The notes: generated by a model from the letters alone, not told the origin. 64,000 nucleotides of DNA from Deltaproteobacteria bacterium (GCA_947445035.1 CANFCK010000019.1:1-64000); one strand, 5' to 3'. Counted from the stretch's first letter, positions 8,736-17,871 are shown. Translations and numbers: made by a program.

Positions 8736-11563
8736 TGAAGCCTCGCGCGGATGTCGGCCAGCTGCGCCAGCGCTTTGTCGGCCTTTTGGGTGAGATCGGC
8801 GCGCTCCCGGGTGCCCACGTGGGCCTTGTAGCGTTCCCAGCCGCGAACGGCGCTCTCCAAGAGCTCCAGGTCCTCGCCCGACTTGTAGAACTTGCCCTGC
8901 CACGATGCGGCCTCGATCTCGTAGATCTCGGCCTTCTTGGTGTAAACCAGCTCTGACGGGATTCGCGCCCAGTAACGTTCGGCCTTCTGTGCTTTTTCCA
9001 GGGCGCGGTCGTATTCGCCGCGGTTGGCGTGCCAGCGGGCATAGTCGGCCAAAAACACCGGGTTGTACTGGTTTTCGGGGACCACCATCAGCTCGTCGAG
9101 GTAGGCGTGGGCCTTGGCGTCGTCGCCACGCTTCTGCGCGTCGAGCATCATGAGTGCTCGCGAGCGCGAGTATTCGGGATCGGAGGAAGGCGTGTCCCGG
9201 AGGACGGCGACGTCGTCTGCGCTGAGTCGCCCCTTCTTGGCAGCGTCGACGTAGATGTCGAGGGAGGGCCCCGGCGGCAGTGCGTCCACGGGCAGCGGGA
9301 GCGGCGGCACTTTGGTGCGCGCGGGCTCGGTCCTGGCGACGACCACCGGCTCCGGTTTGGGCTTTGGCGCGGGCTTCGGGGCCAGGACGACCGGCTCTGG
9401 CTTGGGCTTGGGGGCGGGCTTTGGCGCTACGACGACCGGCTCCGGTTTGGGCTTGGGCGCGGGCTTCGGGGTCACGACGGGCTCAGGCTTGGGCGCCGGC
9501 AACGGCTTCGGCGCAACGACGGGGGCCGGTGGCGGCTTCACCGGTCCGGGGGTCACGGTGAGTTCGGCGGGCGGCTGCGGCGTGACCGCGGCAAGCACGG
9601 ACGCGGGGTCTTCCGCGGGAGCGACGACCGGCGGGACGAACGCTGCGGGTGGGGTGACGGCAGGCGGGGCGGGCGGCTTCACGGCGGGGGCCGTCGCGAC
9701 CGAGGGCGCACCAAGTTGGGTCGCCTGCCAGGTTCCGTACGCCCAGTAGCCCCCCCCGGCGCAGAGCAGGATCGCGCCGAGAGCGACGAGGGCCGAGGTG
9801 AAGAAGGCCCCGCCCGACGGCGGCGGCGCCGGTTCGTCGAAGACATCGCGCGGCGCGGGCGCGGGCATGCCGGGCGGCATGGGACGGGCGTTGGCCGCCG
9901 GGGTGGGCGCCACCGGCGGTGGGTAGACGGCCGCCGGCGCCGGCGTGGCCTGGGTGCCTTCCGATTCGTCCGGAGGGGAGAGTGTCTGTCCGGCGCTGGG
10001 CGGCAACGGCGCGTCTCGGTCGGGCGGACGCAGCAGGGGCGAGGGCACCGGCGCGAGCGTTGGCCGCGCGTGTGGCGTCGACACCGGGGCCTCGATCACT
10101 TCGATGGGCGCGGGCTCACGGGGGGGCTTGCTCGCCTTTCCACGGCCCTGGGGACGCGAGAACGCGCCGGAGCGGTCGGGGGCTTCGGGATCGTGGGGTG
10201 CGCGCAGATCTTCGAACGACGCGCTTGCGGGATCGGGCACCGGCGCCGCGGGGGACCGGTCGGCGAAGGGCGGGCTGTCGGGCACCGGGTCGGGGATCCA
10301 CGTCGGCGCGGCGCTTGCGCTCGGGAAGGACCGGAGGGTCTCCATCTCTTCGGGTTCCCCCGGGACGGCGGTGCTGGATTGGGCCGGCGCCGGCAGGCGG
10401 AAGGTCGGCAGCGGCGTCAGTTCGCCATCCCCCTGTGCCTCGGTCTGCTCCGTGTTTTCGGGGGCGGCCTCGGCGGCGCGTTCCCGGGCGACACGCTCGG
10501 CCAGCGCCGAGGCCGCGTGCGCGGCGGTGCTGAGCGGATCGGCGTCGATGCTGGTGGGAGGGGAGTCGGCGAAGGCGTCGCCGTCGGCCGGCGCGTCGTC
10601 GAGCCCTACAACGTACCCGGCACCCGCGGGTTCCGCGGCACCGGCCAGGATTGGAGCCAGGAAAACGCGGGTGTCGTCGCCGATTGTGGCGAAGCTGTAC
10701 CCTGCCATCAGCCCGCGGAGATCCTCGCGAAGCACGAACGCCCGCTGGTACCGGTGCCGGGGATTGAGCGCCAGCGCCCGGAAAAGCACCTTGTCCAGGC
10801 CCGGCATCCGTTCCTTGACCTGCAAAAGCGGCGAGGCCACTTCCGCCCGGCGCACGCGGTGGATGGTCTGGAGGTTGGATTCCGCCCGGAACATGCTTTC
10901 AAGCGTCAAGAGCTCGTACAACAGGCTGCCGAGCGCGAAGATGTCGCTGGGCGGGCCGAGCTTCTGATCGGGGTGGGTCTGCTCAGGGGACAGGTACTCC
11001 ATGCGCGCCGGCACCGGCCCCGCGACGCCGCCTTGGGGGTAGGTCGTGGGGCTGCGCGTGAGGCCGTACCCGCCCAGGAGCACCTTCCCCTCGGGCGTCA
11101 GGAAAATCGCGCCTGGCTTCAGAGAGAGGTGCAGCACGTGTTCGGAGCTGGAGCCCTTCCCGCTACGTCCATGCAGCGCTTCCAGCCCGTTGCAAATCTG
11201 GGTCGCGATGTTCAGGAAAACGTTGTGCGGGATGTGGTGCCCGGACTGTCGGCACCAGATCAGCACCGCTTCAAGGGTGACCCCGGGCACGTACTCTTCG
11301 ACGATGTAGTGTTCGTCGCCCTCGATCAGGTGGTCGACCACTTGCACCAGGAACGGGTGGCGAACGCCGAGCAGATCGCGCACCCGGGCCTCGATCGAGC
11401 CGAGCCGAGCCGGGTCGCGGAGCACGAAGGGCAGGATGCGACGCACCACGACGCGTCGCCCGCCGCCGGAGTCGTGCGTGCCCACGTAGCTTTCGGCAAC
11501 ACCTCCGGTGCCGAGCTTCCGCTGCAGGGTGTAGCCACCGAACGAGTGGGGGAGAAGAATCAT
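8732..11563 (-). CDS. Transmembrane Ser/Thr-kinase-like protein, probably a pseudokinase
   Basis: 943 residues. Residues ~8-295 follow the Hanks-type kinase fold: a glycine loop (LGTGGVAESYVG, 17-28), a hinge (IVEEYVPG) and an activation-segment end (YLSPEQ). The catalytic residues are changed: the VAIK lysine aligns with Arg41, HRD-x-K-P-x-x-N reads HLSLKPGA (Asp to Ser147, Asn to Ala152), and DFG reads GYG (Gly165). A long Pro-rich linker leads to one membrane helix (~586-609). A Lys-Pro/Glu-Pro rod (~695-740) follows, then a helical TPR-like C-terminus (~765-943). It is the first gene of the block, ahead of two lipoproteins and the ABC importer. Phosphotransfer activity is doubtful; a scaffolding or sensing role is inferred. 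Confidence 0.85.
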   Translation of the reverse strand: MILLPHSFGGYTLQRKLGTGGVAESYVGTHDSGGGRRVVVRRILPFVLRDPARLGSIEARVRDLLGVRHPFLVQVVDHLIEGDEHYIVEEYVPGVTLEAVLIWCRQSGHHIPHNVFLNIATQICNGLEALHGRSGKGSSSEHVLHLSLKPGAIFLTPEGKVLLGGYGLTRSPTTYPQGGVAGPVPARMEYLSPEQTHPDQKLGPPSDIFALGSLLYELLTLESMFRAESNLQTIHRVRRAEVASPLLQVKERMPGLDKVLFRALALNPRHRYQRAFVLREDLRGLMAGYSFATIGDDTRVFLAPILAGAAEPAGAGYVVGLDDAPADGDAFADSPPTSIDADPLSTAAHAASALAERVARERAAEAAPENTEQTEAQGDGELTPLPTFRLPAPAQSSTAVPGEPEEMETLRSFPSASAAPTWIPDPVPDSPPFADRSPAAPVPDPASASFEDLRAPHDPEAPDRSGAFSRPQGRGKASKPPREPAPIEVIEAPVSTPHARPTLAPVPSPLLRPPDRDAPLPPSAGQTLSPPDESEGTQATPAPAAVYPPPVAPTPAANARPMPPGMPAPAPRDVFDEPAPPPSGGAFFTSALVALGAILLCAGGGYWAYGTWQATQLGAPSVATAPAVKPPAPPAVTPPAAFVPPVVAPAEDPASVLAAVTPQPPAELTVTPGPVKPPPAPVVAPKPLPAPKPEPVVTPKPAPKPKPEPVVVAPKPAPKPKPEPVVLAPKPAPKPKPEPVVVARTEPARTKVPPLPLPVDALPPGPSLDIYVDAAKKGRLSADDVAVLRDTPSSDPEYSRSRALMMLDAQKRGDDAKAHAYLDELMVVPENQYNPVFLADYARWHANRGEYDRALEKAQKAERYWARIPSELVYTKKAEIYEIEAASWQGKFYKSGEDLELLESAVRGWERYKAHVGTRERADLTQKADKALAQLADIRARLQ
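9345..9479 (-). repeat. Three 45-bp tandem repeats encoding the Lys-Pro/Glu-Pro rod
   Basis: Three in-frame copies of a 45-base unit (9345-9389, 9390-9434, 9435-9479) encode near-identical 15-residue blocks of the form APKPAPKPKPEPVV. Differences are mostly synonymous or single-base. The translated rod resembles the periplasm-spanning proline-rich segment of TonB. Copy number is likely to vary among strains. Confidence 0.85.
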
Positions 11564-11601
11564 ACCCGCTCCAGCGCGCTTCCAGGCCAGGGAGGAGGGT
11601 A

Positions 11602-12087
11602 GTGTGGAGGAGGGGACTCGTCAAGCTCCCAGGGACGTCCACCATGCTCTTCTCCTTGCTCTTCGCCTGCGCATTTCACGTCGAACGGGCGGGCATGGTG
11701 ACTCCGGATGCGCGCGGGGTCTGGCTCGACGGGTACCAGGGCGGCCGGGTCGCACTGGTGCTCAACGAAGCTTCGGCGCCGATCAAGTACCTGGGCGGGT
11801 GCGTCGTGGAGGTGCGGGGGACCCACACCCCGGCGGGGATCGTGGTCGACGATTGGGTCGTCAAGGACGCTGGCGACGGCTCGGGCGGATTCGTCGGAAC
11901 CCTACAAGCATTTGGCGCCCGGCTCCTGTTGGAAGACCGCAACACCCGGACGACCTTGACCCTGGACGACCAGCAGGTTCCCGAGCTTCGAGTGTACGCG
12001 GGAAAACCCGTGCTCATCGTCGGCACGGTCGTCGGGCCGGGAGAGGTTCGAGTGATGGCGTGGAGGCTGCTGACGGAGGGAGGGTGA
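11602..12087 (+). CDS. Hypothetical lipoprotein
   Basis: 161 residues, no family recognised. The GTG start at 11602 has a strong GGAGG six nt upstream. It gives a signal with RR and K in the n-region and a lipobox ending FAC (Cys23). An internal ATG at 11644 lies closer to the hydrophobic core but has no ribosome site. The mature part is strand-rich with alternating charged and hydrophobic residues (WLDGYQGGRVALVL, GTVVGPGEVRVMAW), suggesting a small beta-barrel/OB-like domain. It is transcribed divergently from the pseudokinase gene, 38 bp away, and 34 bp before purH. Confidence 0.6.
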   Translation: MWRRGLVKLPGTSTMLFSLLFACAFHVERAGMVTPDARGVWLDGYQGGRVALVLNEASAPIKYLGGCVVEVRGTHTPAGIVVDDWVVKDAGDGSGGFVGTLQAFGARLLLEDRNTRTTLTLDDQQVPELRVYAGKPVLIVGTVVGPGEVRVMAWRLLTEGG

Positions 12088-12121
12088 ATCGGATAGCCGC
12101 CCGCCCCGCTCCGGAGCCCCG

Positions 12122-13660
12122 ATGTCGACGCGCTACGCCCTGCTCTCCGTCTCGGACAAGTCCGGCCTCGTCGACTTCGCGCGGGGCCTCGCCCAGGCGG
12201 GCTTCGTGCTCCTCAGTACCGGGGGCACCGCTGCTGCGCTCGCCGCCGCGGGCCTTCCGTACACCAAGGTGTCAGCGCACACCGGCGCGCCCGAGATCAT
12301 GGACGGGCGGGTCAAGACCCTGCACCCGAAGATTCACGGCGGCATCCTGGGTCGCCGCGGGATCGACGACGCTGTGGCCGCCGAGCACGGGATCGCTTTC
12401 ATCGACGTGGTCGCGGTGAACCTCTACCCGTTCGAGGCGACTGTCGCGCGGGGGGCGCCACCGGACGAGGTCGTCGAAAATATCGACATCGGCGGACCGG
12501 CGATGGTGCGGGCCGCCGCCAAAAACCATGCCCGGGTGTACGTCGTGGTGGATCCGGCCGACTACGGGCGGGTCCTCGCGGCGGTCGCCGGCGACGACCT
12601 CGTGCTGCGCCGTACCCTCGCCGGCAAGGCTTACCGACACACCGCCTGTTACGACGCGATGATCGCTTCGTGGTTCGGCTCTCCGGCCGACGACCCCTAC
12701 CCAAGCGAGACCGCAATCCCCCTGCGACGGCGGCAGGGCCTGCGTTACGGCGAGAACCCGCACCAGACGGCAGCGTTGTACACGACGCCGCTGGAAGCGG
12801 GGCGGGCGCTCGGCCGGGCCACGCAGCTCCAAGGCAAGGAGCTGAGCTTCAACAATCTCGCCGACCTCGACGCCGCGCTGCGCGTGGCCTTCGACCTTCC
12901 CGGCGTGGGCTGCGCGATCATCAAGCACATGAATCCGTGTGGATCCGCCATCCACCCCGGCGGTCTGGCCCGCGCGTATGCGTTGGCGCTGAGCGCGGAT
13001 GCCGTCAGCGCGTACGGCGGAATCCTGGCCTTCAACCATCCGGTCGATGACGAAACGGCGGCGGCGGTCCTCGCCAGCAAGGTGTTCTTCGAGGTGATCG
13101 TCGCGCCCGGATTCTCGGCAGGGGCGCGCGAAGGCTTCGCGCGGAAGGTGAACCTGCGGGTGATCGAGCTGCCCGGGGACTGGAACCAGAGCAAGCTTCC
13201 GGCCCGGGACGCCCGGCGCGTAGCCGGCGGCTGGTTGCTTCAGGACTGGGACGCTGACACGATGTCGGCGTGGACGTCCCCCCTCCGCGAGGCCGATGCC
13301 AGCGAGCTTGCAGCGCTGCGCTTCGCTTGGGCGGTCTGTCGAAACGTGAAGTCCAATGCCATCGTGCTCGCCTGCGCGGCCGACGGCGGCATCGTGCAGA
13401 ACGGGGTCGGCGCCGGGCAGATGAGCCGGGTCGACAGCGTGCGCCTCGCGGTCGCCAAGGCGACGAGGCCGGTGGCGGGTTCGGCCCTGGCTTCCGACGC
13501 GTTCTTCCCGTTTCCCGACGGCGTCCAGGTCGCGCTCGACGCGGGCGTCCGCGCGTTTGTCCAGCCCGGCGGGTCGATTCGCGACGAAGAGGTGCTGGCG
13601 GTGGCGCGGGAACGGGACGCGGCGATGCTGTTCACGGGGCTCCGTCATTTCCGACACTGA
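12122..13660 (+). CDS. purH: Bifunctional AICAR formyltransferase / IMP cyclohydrolase
   Basis: Catalyses the last two steps of de novo purine synthesis, AICAR to FAICAR (using 10-formyl-THF) and FAICAR to IMP, in the cytoplasm. Residues 1-~190 are the IMP cyclohydrolase (MGS-like) domain, with ALLSVSDKSGLVDFA and the MDGRVKTLHPKIHGG motif. The rest is the AICAR transformylase domain with NPCGSA, SDAFFPFPDG and QPGGSIRDEEV. The length of 512 residues is normal. The neighbour purD two genes downstream supports a small purine operon. Confidence 0.98.
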   Translation: MSTRYALLSVSDKSGLVDFARGLAQAGFVLLSTGGTAAALAAAGLPYTKVSAHTGAPEIMDGRVKTLHPKIHGGILGRRGIDDAVAAEHGIAFIDVVAVNLYPFEATVARGAPPDEVVENIDIGGPAMVRAAAKNHARVYVVVDPADYGRVLAAVAGDDLVLRRTLAGKAYRHTACYDAMIASWFGSPADDPYPSETAIPLRRRQGLRYGENPHQTAALYTTPLEAGRALGRATQLQGKELSFNNLADLDAALRVAFDLPGVGCAIIKHMNPCGSAIHPGGLARAYALALSADAVSAYGGILAFNHPVDDETAAAVLASKVFFEVIVAPGFSAGAREGFARKVNLRVIELPGDWNQSKLPARDARRVAGGWLLQDWDADTMSAWTSPLREADASELAALRFAWAVCRNVKSNAIVLACAADGGIVQNGVGAGQMSRVDSVRLAVAKATRPVAGSALASDAFFPFPDGVQVALDAGVRAFVQPGGSIRDEEVLAVARERDAAMLFTGLRHFRH

Positions 13661-13682
13661 GCGGATGGGCTAAGACCCCACC

Positions 13683-15998
13683 GTGGCAAGCTGCCAGCTC
13701 CTCCCTTGCGCGCGTTGTGGTCAGCGGTTCGCGCTCGCGGGCGAGCCGTTGGGGGTGGCGCTGCTTTGTGACCGTTGCGCGACCCCCAGCACCCTGGCGG
13801 ACGACTTCACGGTCCGGACCGCTCTTGGCGTGGTTTCGATCGGCGGCACGGCCCTTTTGGACCGGCTCCGGTCGGGCCAGCTCAGCGGTCAGGACTGGCT
13901 GGTCGCTGCCGACCGGGAGCCGATCCTGATCGCGGCCCATCCCGTCTTCGCCGCGCTCTATCTTCGGGGCGAGATCCCCCCACCCGTCGCGCCGGTCTTG
14001 CCGACGTCCGCCCCCGACGTGCGGCGTGTGCGCCTCGGCCGCGTGCGGCCCGGCTTGCCCTGGGGTCGGATTTTCCGAACGGTGCTCACGCTGGGGGCGC
14101 TCGGCGGCGGCGGGTACTTCGCGTGGACTCACCAGGGCGAGATGCGAGAGATCGCGCTGGATCTCAGCGAGCTCGTCGCGCCCGCGGGCACGACCGAGGC
14201 CGCGGCGAACGGCGTTGTCCGCGAGCCGGTACCCGACCCCAGCCGGCCTCCGCCGGACCCGCTCGCCTCGTTGGCCGCTCAAGAGGGCCCCGTTGACGAG
14301 CCGTTGGGCTTGCTCGAAGCGCGGGCCATCGCGTCTTGGTGCGAAGGCGGGCCGGCGGACCTCCGGAAAGCCTTGGGTCTCGCCCGCCGTGCGGCGGCTC
14401 GGTCCACCAAAGACGCCGATGCTGTCGCGCTCCTGGCGATATTCGCTGCGCTCTCGGACGACCAGCCGGGCCTCGCCCAGCTCGCCGCGCAGCAGGCGAT
14501 CACCCTTGGGCAGGGCAACGGCGCCACCGAGCTGGGTCGCGCCGCCCTCGCAATTGCCAACGGCGCGCCCGGAGATGCGGTGGCCGCGGTGGCCCTCTGT
14601 GCAAAGTCAGGCGACCGGGTGTGCCGGTACGTCTCCGCGTCGCAGAACCCCGATCCCGCCGCCGCCCTCGCCGCGTTGGACCAGCTCGCGGCCGACTGGC
14701 CCACCCATCGAGGCGTGCCGCGCGCTGCGGCGCTCCTGGCCGCTGCCGCCGATGCGCCAGACGCCGGGCTGCGTTTGGATGCGTTGCAGCGCCAGGACGC
14801 GGCGACCATCAGCGCCCGCTCGCAGCTCTACGTTCGGGACGGCGAGGGGATCGAGGCGCTCGCGCTCGCCAAGAAGTTGGGGCCGGACGCGCCGGACGCC
14901 CTCCGCGTGGCCGTCGCGCGAGTGAGTCTAGCGGGGGGCGACGTGGCGGGGGTTGTCGATCTGATTCGGCCGGTGGTGGACGCCGCAGGAAAATCTGCCT
15001 CCTACACTGACGCCCTGCTCCTGATGGCGCAGGCGCGGTGGCTCCAGGCGCGCGACGTCCCGGCCAACCAGGCGCAGGCCGCCGAGGCGGTGAGCCGGCT
15101 TGTCGCGACGGGCCGAGCCGACCCCGCGGTGGCGCAGGTGCGTGCCCTGGTCGCGCATGGCACGGGCGACGAGGCCGAACAATCTCGCGCCTGGTTGTCG
15201 ATGGATGCGGCGTTGCGGTCGGGGCCGGAGCTCGCGCGGGTGCTGCGCACGCAGGTGGCGCTGATGGAAAGCGCCAACATCGGTGGCAGTGAGGTCCTGC
15301 CCGTGGCCGAGGCGGCACGGGCAGCCGACAGCTCCGACCCCTTCACCCACGTTTGGCTGGTGCACCTTCACCTGGCGGGCCACAACAGCCCGCAGCAGGC
15401 GATCGAGGCGCTGCGGACCGCGATTCGTGAGGTTGACGGGCAGGCCGGGCGTCGTCGCGCTGACCTCGCCACGCTGGAGACGGGCTCGCCCGCGCGGGCG
15501 CTGCTCGCCGAGGTAGAGGCGTCGCTCGGCAACAACGCTACTTTTTCCTCCAGTCTTCCCATGGCGCGGGCGGCCGCGGCCTGGCTGGGCGGTGACGTCG
15601 CCCTGGCGCGGCGCATCCTGGACGATCACCCGGACCTCCAAACGGATCCCGACGCGATGGCGCTACGAGCGCGGCTCCGCGTCGCCGACGGGGACGAAGG
15701 CGGGGCGGTCGCCGATTGGGACAAGGTCGTGGCCCAGCGCCCGAAGCAGCCCGAATTCCTGCTCGGTTCGTTGCACGCACAGGTCGCCTTCGGGCAGGCG
15801 AAGTCGGCGATTCAGGTGGCCGACCTCGTGGCGGCGTCGCGGATCACGAGCCCCCAAGCCTACGCCCTTTTGGCCGAGGTTCACGAGGCGGTGGGCGATC
15901 GCCCTGGTGCGATCCGCCTGCTGGAAACGTGCGTTGCCCGGGATCCCCTCGACACCGCGGCTCGCCGGCGTCTGCGGGCGCTGCGGGCGGGGGACTGA
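13683..15998 (+). CDS. Zinc-ribbon membrane protein with long helical-repeat domain
   Basis: 771 residues of unknown function. The N-terminus carries two CxxC knuckles (Cys9/Cys12 and Cys29/Cys32), as in zinc-ribbon domains. Residues ~45-100 resemble the short GYF/DUF4339-like domain often found next to such ribbons. A membrane helix lies near residues 128-149, and then ~600 residues of Ala/Leu-rich helices read as TPR-type repeats (for example AYALLAEVHEAVGDRPGAIRLLE near the end). GTG start. It sits between purH and purD and overlaps the purD start by 1 bp (TGATG), so it is probably co-translated with them, but no purine role can be read from it. Confidence 0.65.
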   Translation: MASCQLLPCARCGQRFALAGEPLGVALLCDRCATPSTLADDFTVRTALGVVSIGGTALLDRLRSGQLSGQDWLVAADREPILIAAHPVFAALYLRGEIPPPVAPVLPTSAPDVRRVRLGRVRPGLPWGRIFRTVLTLGALGGGGYFAWTHQGEMREIALDLSELVAPAGTTEAAANGVVREPVPDPSRPPPDPLASLAAQEGPVDEPLGLLEARAIASWCEGGPADLRKALGLARRAAARSTKDADAVALLAIFAALSDDQPGLAQLAAQQAITLGQGNGATELGRAALAIANGAPGDAVAAVALCAKSGDRVCRYVSASQNPDPAAALAALDQLAADWPTHRGVPRAAALLAAAADAPDAGLRLDALQRQDAATISARSQLYVRDGEGIEALALAKKLGPDAPDALRVAVARVSLAGGDVAGVVDLIRPVVDAAGKSASYTDALLLMAQARWLQARDVPANQAQAAEAVSRLVATGRADPAVAQVRALVAHGTGDEAEQSRAWLSMDAALRSGPELARVLRTQVALMESANIGGSEVLPVAEAARAADSSDPFTHVWLVHLHLAGHNSPQQAIEALRTAIREVDGQAGRRRADLATLETGSPARALLAEVEASLGNNATFSSSLPMARAAAAWLGGDVALARRILDDHPDLQTDPDAMALRARLRVADGDEGGAVADWDKVVAQRPKQPEFLLGSLHAQVAFGQAKSAIQVADLVAASRITSPQAYALLAEVHEAVGDRPGAIRLLETCVARDPLDTAARRRLRALRAGD

Positions 15999-17188
15999 TG
16001 CGGGTCCTGCTTGTCGGGGGCGGCGGTCGCGAGTGCGCCCTGGGGCGGGTGATCGCCCGGCACGGGCACGAGCTCTTTTTCGGGACGCCGAACCCGGCAC
16101 TCTCTCGGTTCGGTGAGTTTACTCCGGGCGAACCTGAGATCGTGGCGCAGGGGCGCGACGTCGGCCTTGTCGTGGTGGGTCCGGAGGCGCCGCTGGCGGC
16201 CGGGCTGGTCGATCGGCTGCAAGCGCTCGGCATTCCGGCGTTCGGTCCGTCGGCGGCCGCGGCCCGTCTGGAAAGCAGCAAGATCTACACCAAATCCCTT
16301 GCGGTCCGCCATTGCCTGCCCACCGCGCGCTCCATGGTCCTGACCCGGGCTGACCGCACCCTCCCCACCGAACCCTGGGTGGTCAAGATGGACGGGCTCG
16401 CGGGTGGGAAGGGCGTCTGGGTCCCCGAAACCGTCGCGGAGATGCACGCGGCGGTGGATGCGGCGTTCGCCTTGCAGCCCGATGGCAGCGTGCTGATGGA
16501 AGAACGGTTGGTGGGGCCGGAGCTCAGCGTGCTCGGCCTGTCCGACGGGGAGCGCGTGGTGATGTTGCCAGCCGCGCGTGACCACAAACGCCGGTTCGAC
16601 GGCGACCGTGGTCCTAACACCGGGGGGATGGGCGCCATTGCGCCCGTGGATGTGCCGTCGGGCGCGCTCGCAGCGTGCCACGACATTCTCCGCCGCGCCG
16701 TCGTCGCCATGGCCGCGGAGGGTTGTCCGTTCCGCGGCGTGCTCTACGGTGGCTTCATGCTCACCGTCGACGGCCCGCGCCTCCTTGAGTTCAACGTGCG
16801 CTTCGGCGATCCTGAATGTCAGGCTGTGATGGCGCTTTTGGACGAAGACCCGGTGCCTTGGTTCCTGGGATCGGCACAGGGACGGCTCCCTGGCGAGCGG
16901 CTTTCGATGCGCGACGCCCACGCCTGCTGCGTCGTCGTCTGCGCGGATCGGTACCCCGAGGGGCGCGAAGAGGCACGAATCGAGGCGCTGCCGACGGAGC
17001 GTGCGGATCTTTTCGTTGACCATGCCGGAACCACGCTGCGTGACGACGGCTTGTGGGCGACGGGGGGCCGGGTTCTCGGGATCACCGGCGTTGCGGCGAC
17101 CCCGCAGCTGGCGCGCGCGTCGGCGAATCAGGCGGTGGGTGAGGTCCGGTTCAAGGGTGCGTCGTGGCGGATGGACATCGGCCGGTGA
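15998..17188 (+). CDS. purD: Phosphoribosylamine-glycine ligase (GAR synthetase)
   Basis: ATP-grasp enzyme that joins glycine to 5-phosphoribosylamine, step two of purine synthesis. The N-terminal loop reads GGGGRECAL where most PurD have GGGGREHAL. GPEAPLAAGLVDRL, ESSKIYTK and VVKMDGLAGGKGVWV (ATP-grasp), GPNTGGMGAIAP and LLEFNVRFGDPE (metal site) are all present. The ATG shares one base with the preceding stop; longer readings run through the other gene's shadow. At 396 residues it is ~30 shorter than E. coli PurD, mostly from trimmed loops. Confidence 0.95.
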   Translation: MRVLLVGGGGRECALGRVIARHGHELFFGTPNPALSRFGEFTPGEPEIVAQGRDVGLVVVGPEAPLAAGLVDRLQALGIPAFGPSAAAARLESSKIYTKSLAVRHCLPTARSMVLTRADRTLPTEPWVVKMDGLAGGKGVWVPETVAEMHAAVDAAFALQPDGSVLMEERLVGPELSVLGLSDGERVVMLPAARDHKRRFDGDRGPNTGGMGAIAPVDVPSGALAACHDILRRAVVAMAAEGCPFRGVLYGGFMLTVDGPRLLEFNVRFGDPECQAVMALLDEDPVPWFLGSAQGRLPGERLSMRDAHACCVVVCADRYPEGREEARIEALPTERADLFVDHAGTTLRDDGLWATGGRVLGITGVAATPQLARASANQAVGEVRFKGASWRMDIGR

Positions 17189-17871
17189 GCGCCGCCTTCG
17201 GGCCGCTGTCGCTGGAGTCTCCAGCGCCGGGGCTCGCGGTCTACCAGCCACGGCGAGGGTATCGCTGGGGGGTGGAGGTGTACGCCCTGGTGGGGTTTGC
17301 GCTTGGAATCGGCGCCCCGGCGCCCGTCGCTTTTCCTCCGCGCGTCCTCGAGCTGGGCGCTGGCAGCGGTATCGTGAGCCTACTGCTTGCGTCGCGAGGC
17401 TGTCGGGTGCGCGGGTGGGAGCGCGATGCGGAGTGGGTGGCCCTGGCGCGGCGGAGCTTGCGTCGATCGCCGGCGGCACGCGGTCGCGTTCGCTTTTCGG
17501 TGCGCGACGTTCGGGTTGGTGGCGGAGCCGCGGCGGACGTGGTCGTCACCAATCCCCCGTGGTTCGATCCCGGCGCCGGCCCGAGTTCGCCCGATCCGCG
17601 CAAGGCGTCGGCACGCACGATGCTGCACGGTACCGTCGATGAGTTTGTTGCCATCGGCCTCGCAGCGGCGCCACGGGTGTGCGTGGTGACGCGGGTCGAG
17701 CGCCTGGCGGGGCTGCGGTTGGACAACGCACACGTGGCGCGACGGGCGTGGCTTCCCGGCGCGGGGGTCGGCGTGGTCGAAGTGCGACGCGGCGCGGGCC
17801 AGGCCGTGGAGGAGGCGCTGGACCTCCCCACGATCTACGCCCAGCTTCGTTACCAGCCGGGGACGATGTAG
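17185..17871 (+). CDS. TrmN6-like SAM-dependent methyltransferase
   Basis: Rossmann-fold methyltransferase of 228 residues. It has a SAM-binding motif I (VLELGAGSGIVSLLLA) and the catalytic NPPW tetrad typical of N6-adenine methylation, as in the tRNA1(Val) A37 enzyme TrmN6 and related RNA or protein methylases. It begins YQPRRGYRWGVEVYALVGF, which fits the TrmN6 N-terminus. The chosen GTG overlaps the purD stop (GTGA); another GTG seven codons earlier is possible. Its 3' end overlaps the convergent MopE-like gene by 22 bp. The substrate is an inference from the motif. Confidence 0.75.
   Translation: MSAAFGPLSLESPAPGLAVYQPRRGYRWGVEVYALVGFALGIGAPAPVAFPPRVLELGAGSGIVSLLLASRGCRVRGWERDAEWVALARRSLRRSPAARGRVRFSVRDVRVGGGAAADVVVTNPPWFDPGAGPSSPDPRKASARTMLHGTVDEFVAIGLAAAPRVCVVTRVERLAGLRLDNAHVARRAWLPGAGVGVVEVRRGAGQAVEEALDLPTIYAQLRYQPGTM

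Noticed and set aside
9029-11602. 857-codon plus-strand open frame
   Set aside because: It lies opposite the pseudokinase gene; its Gly/Arg repeats mirror the Pro/Ala linker of the real gene.
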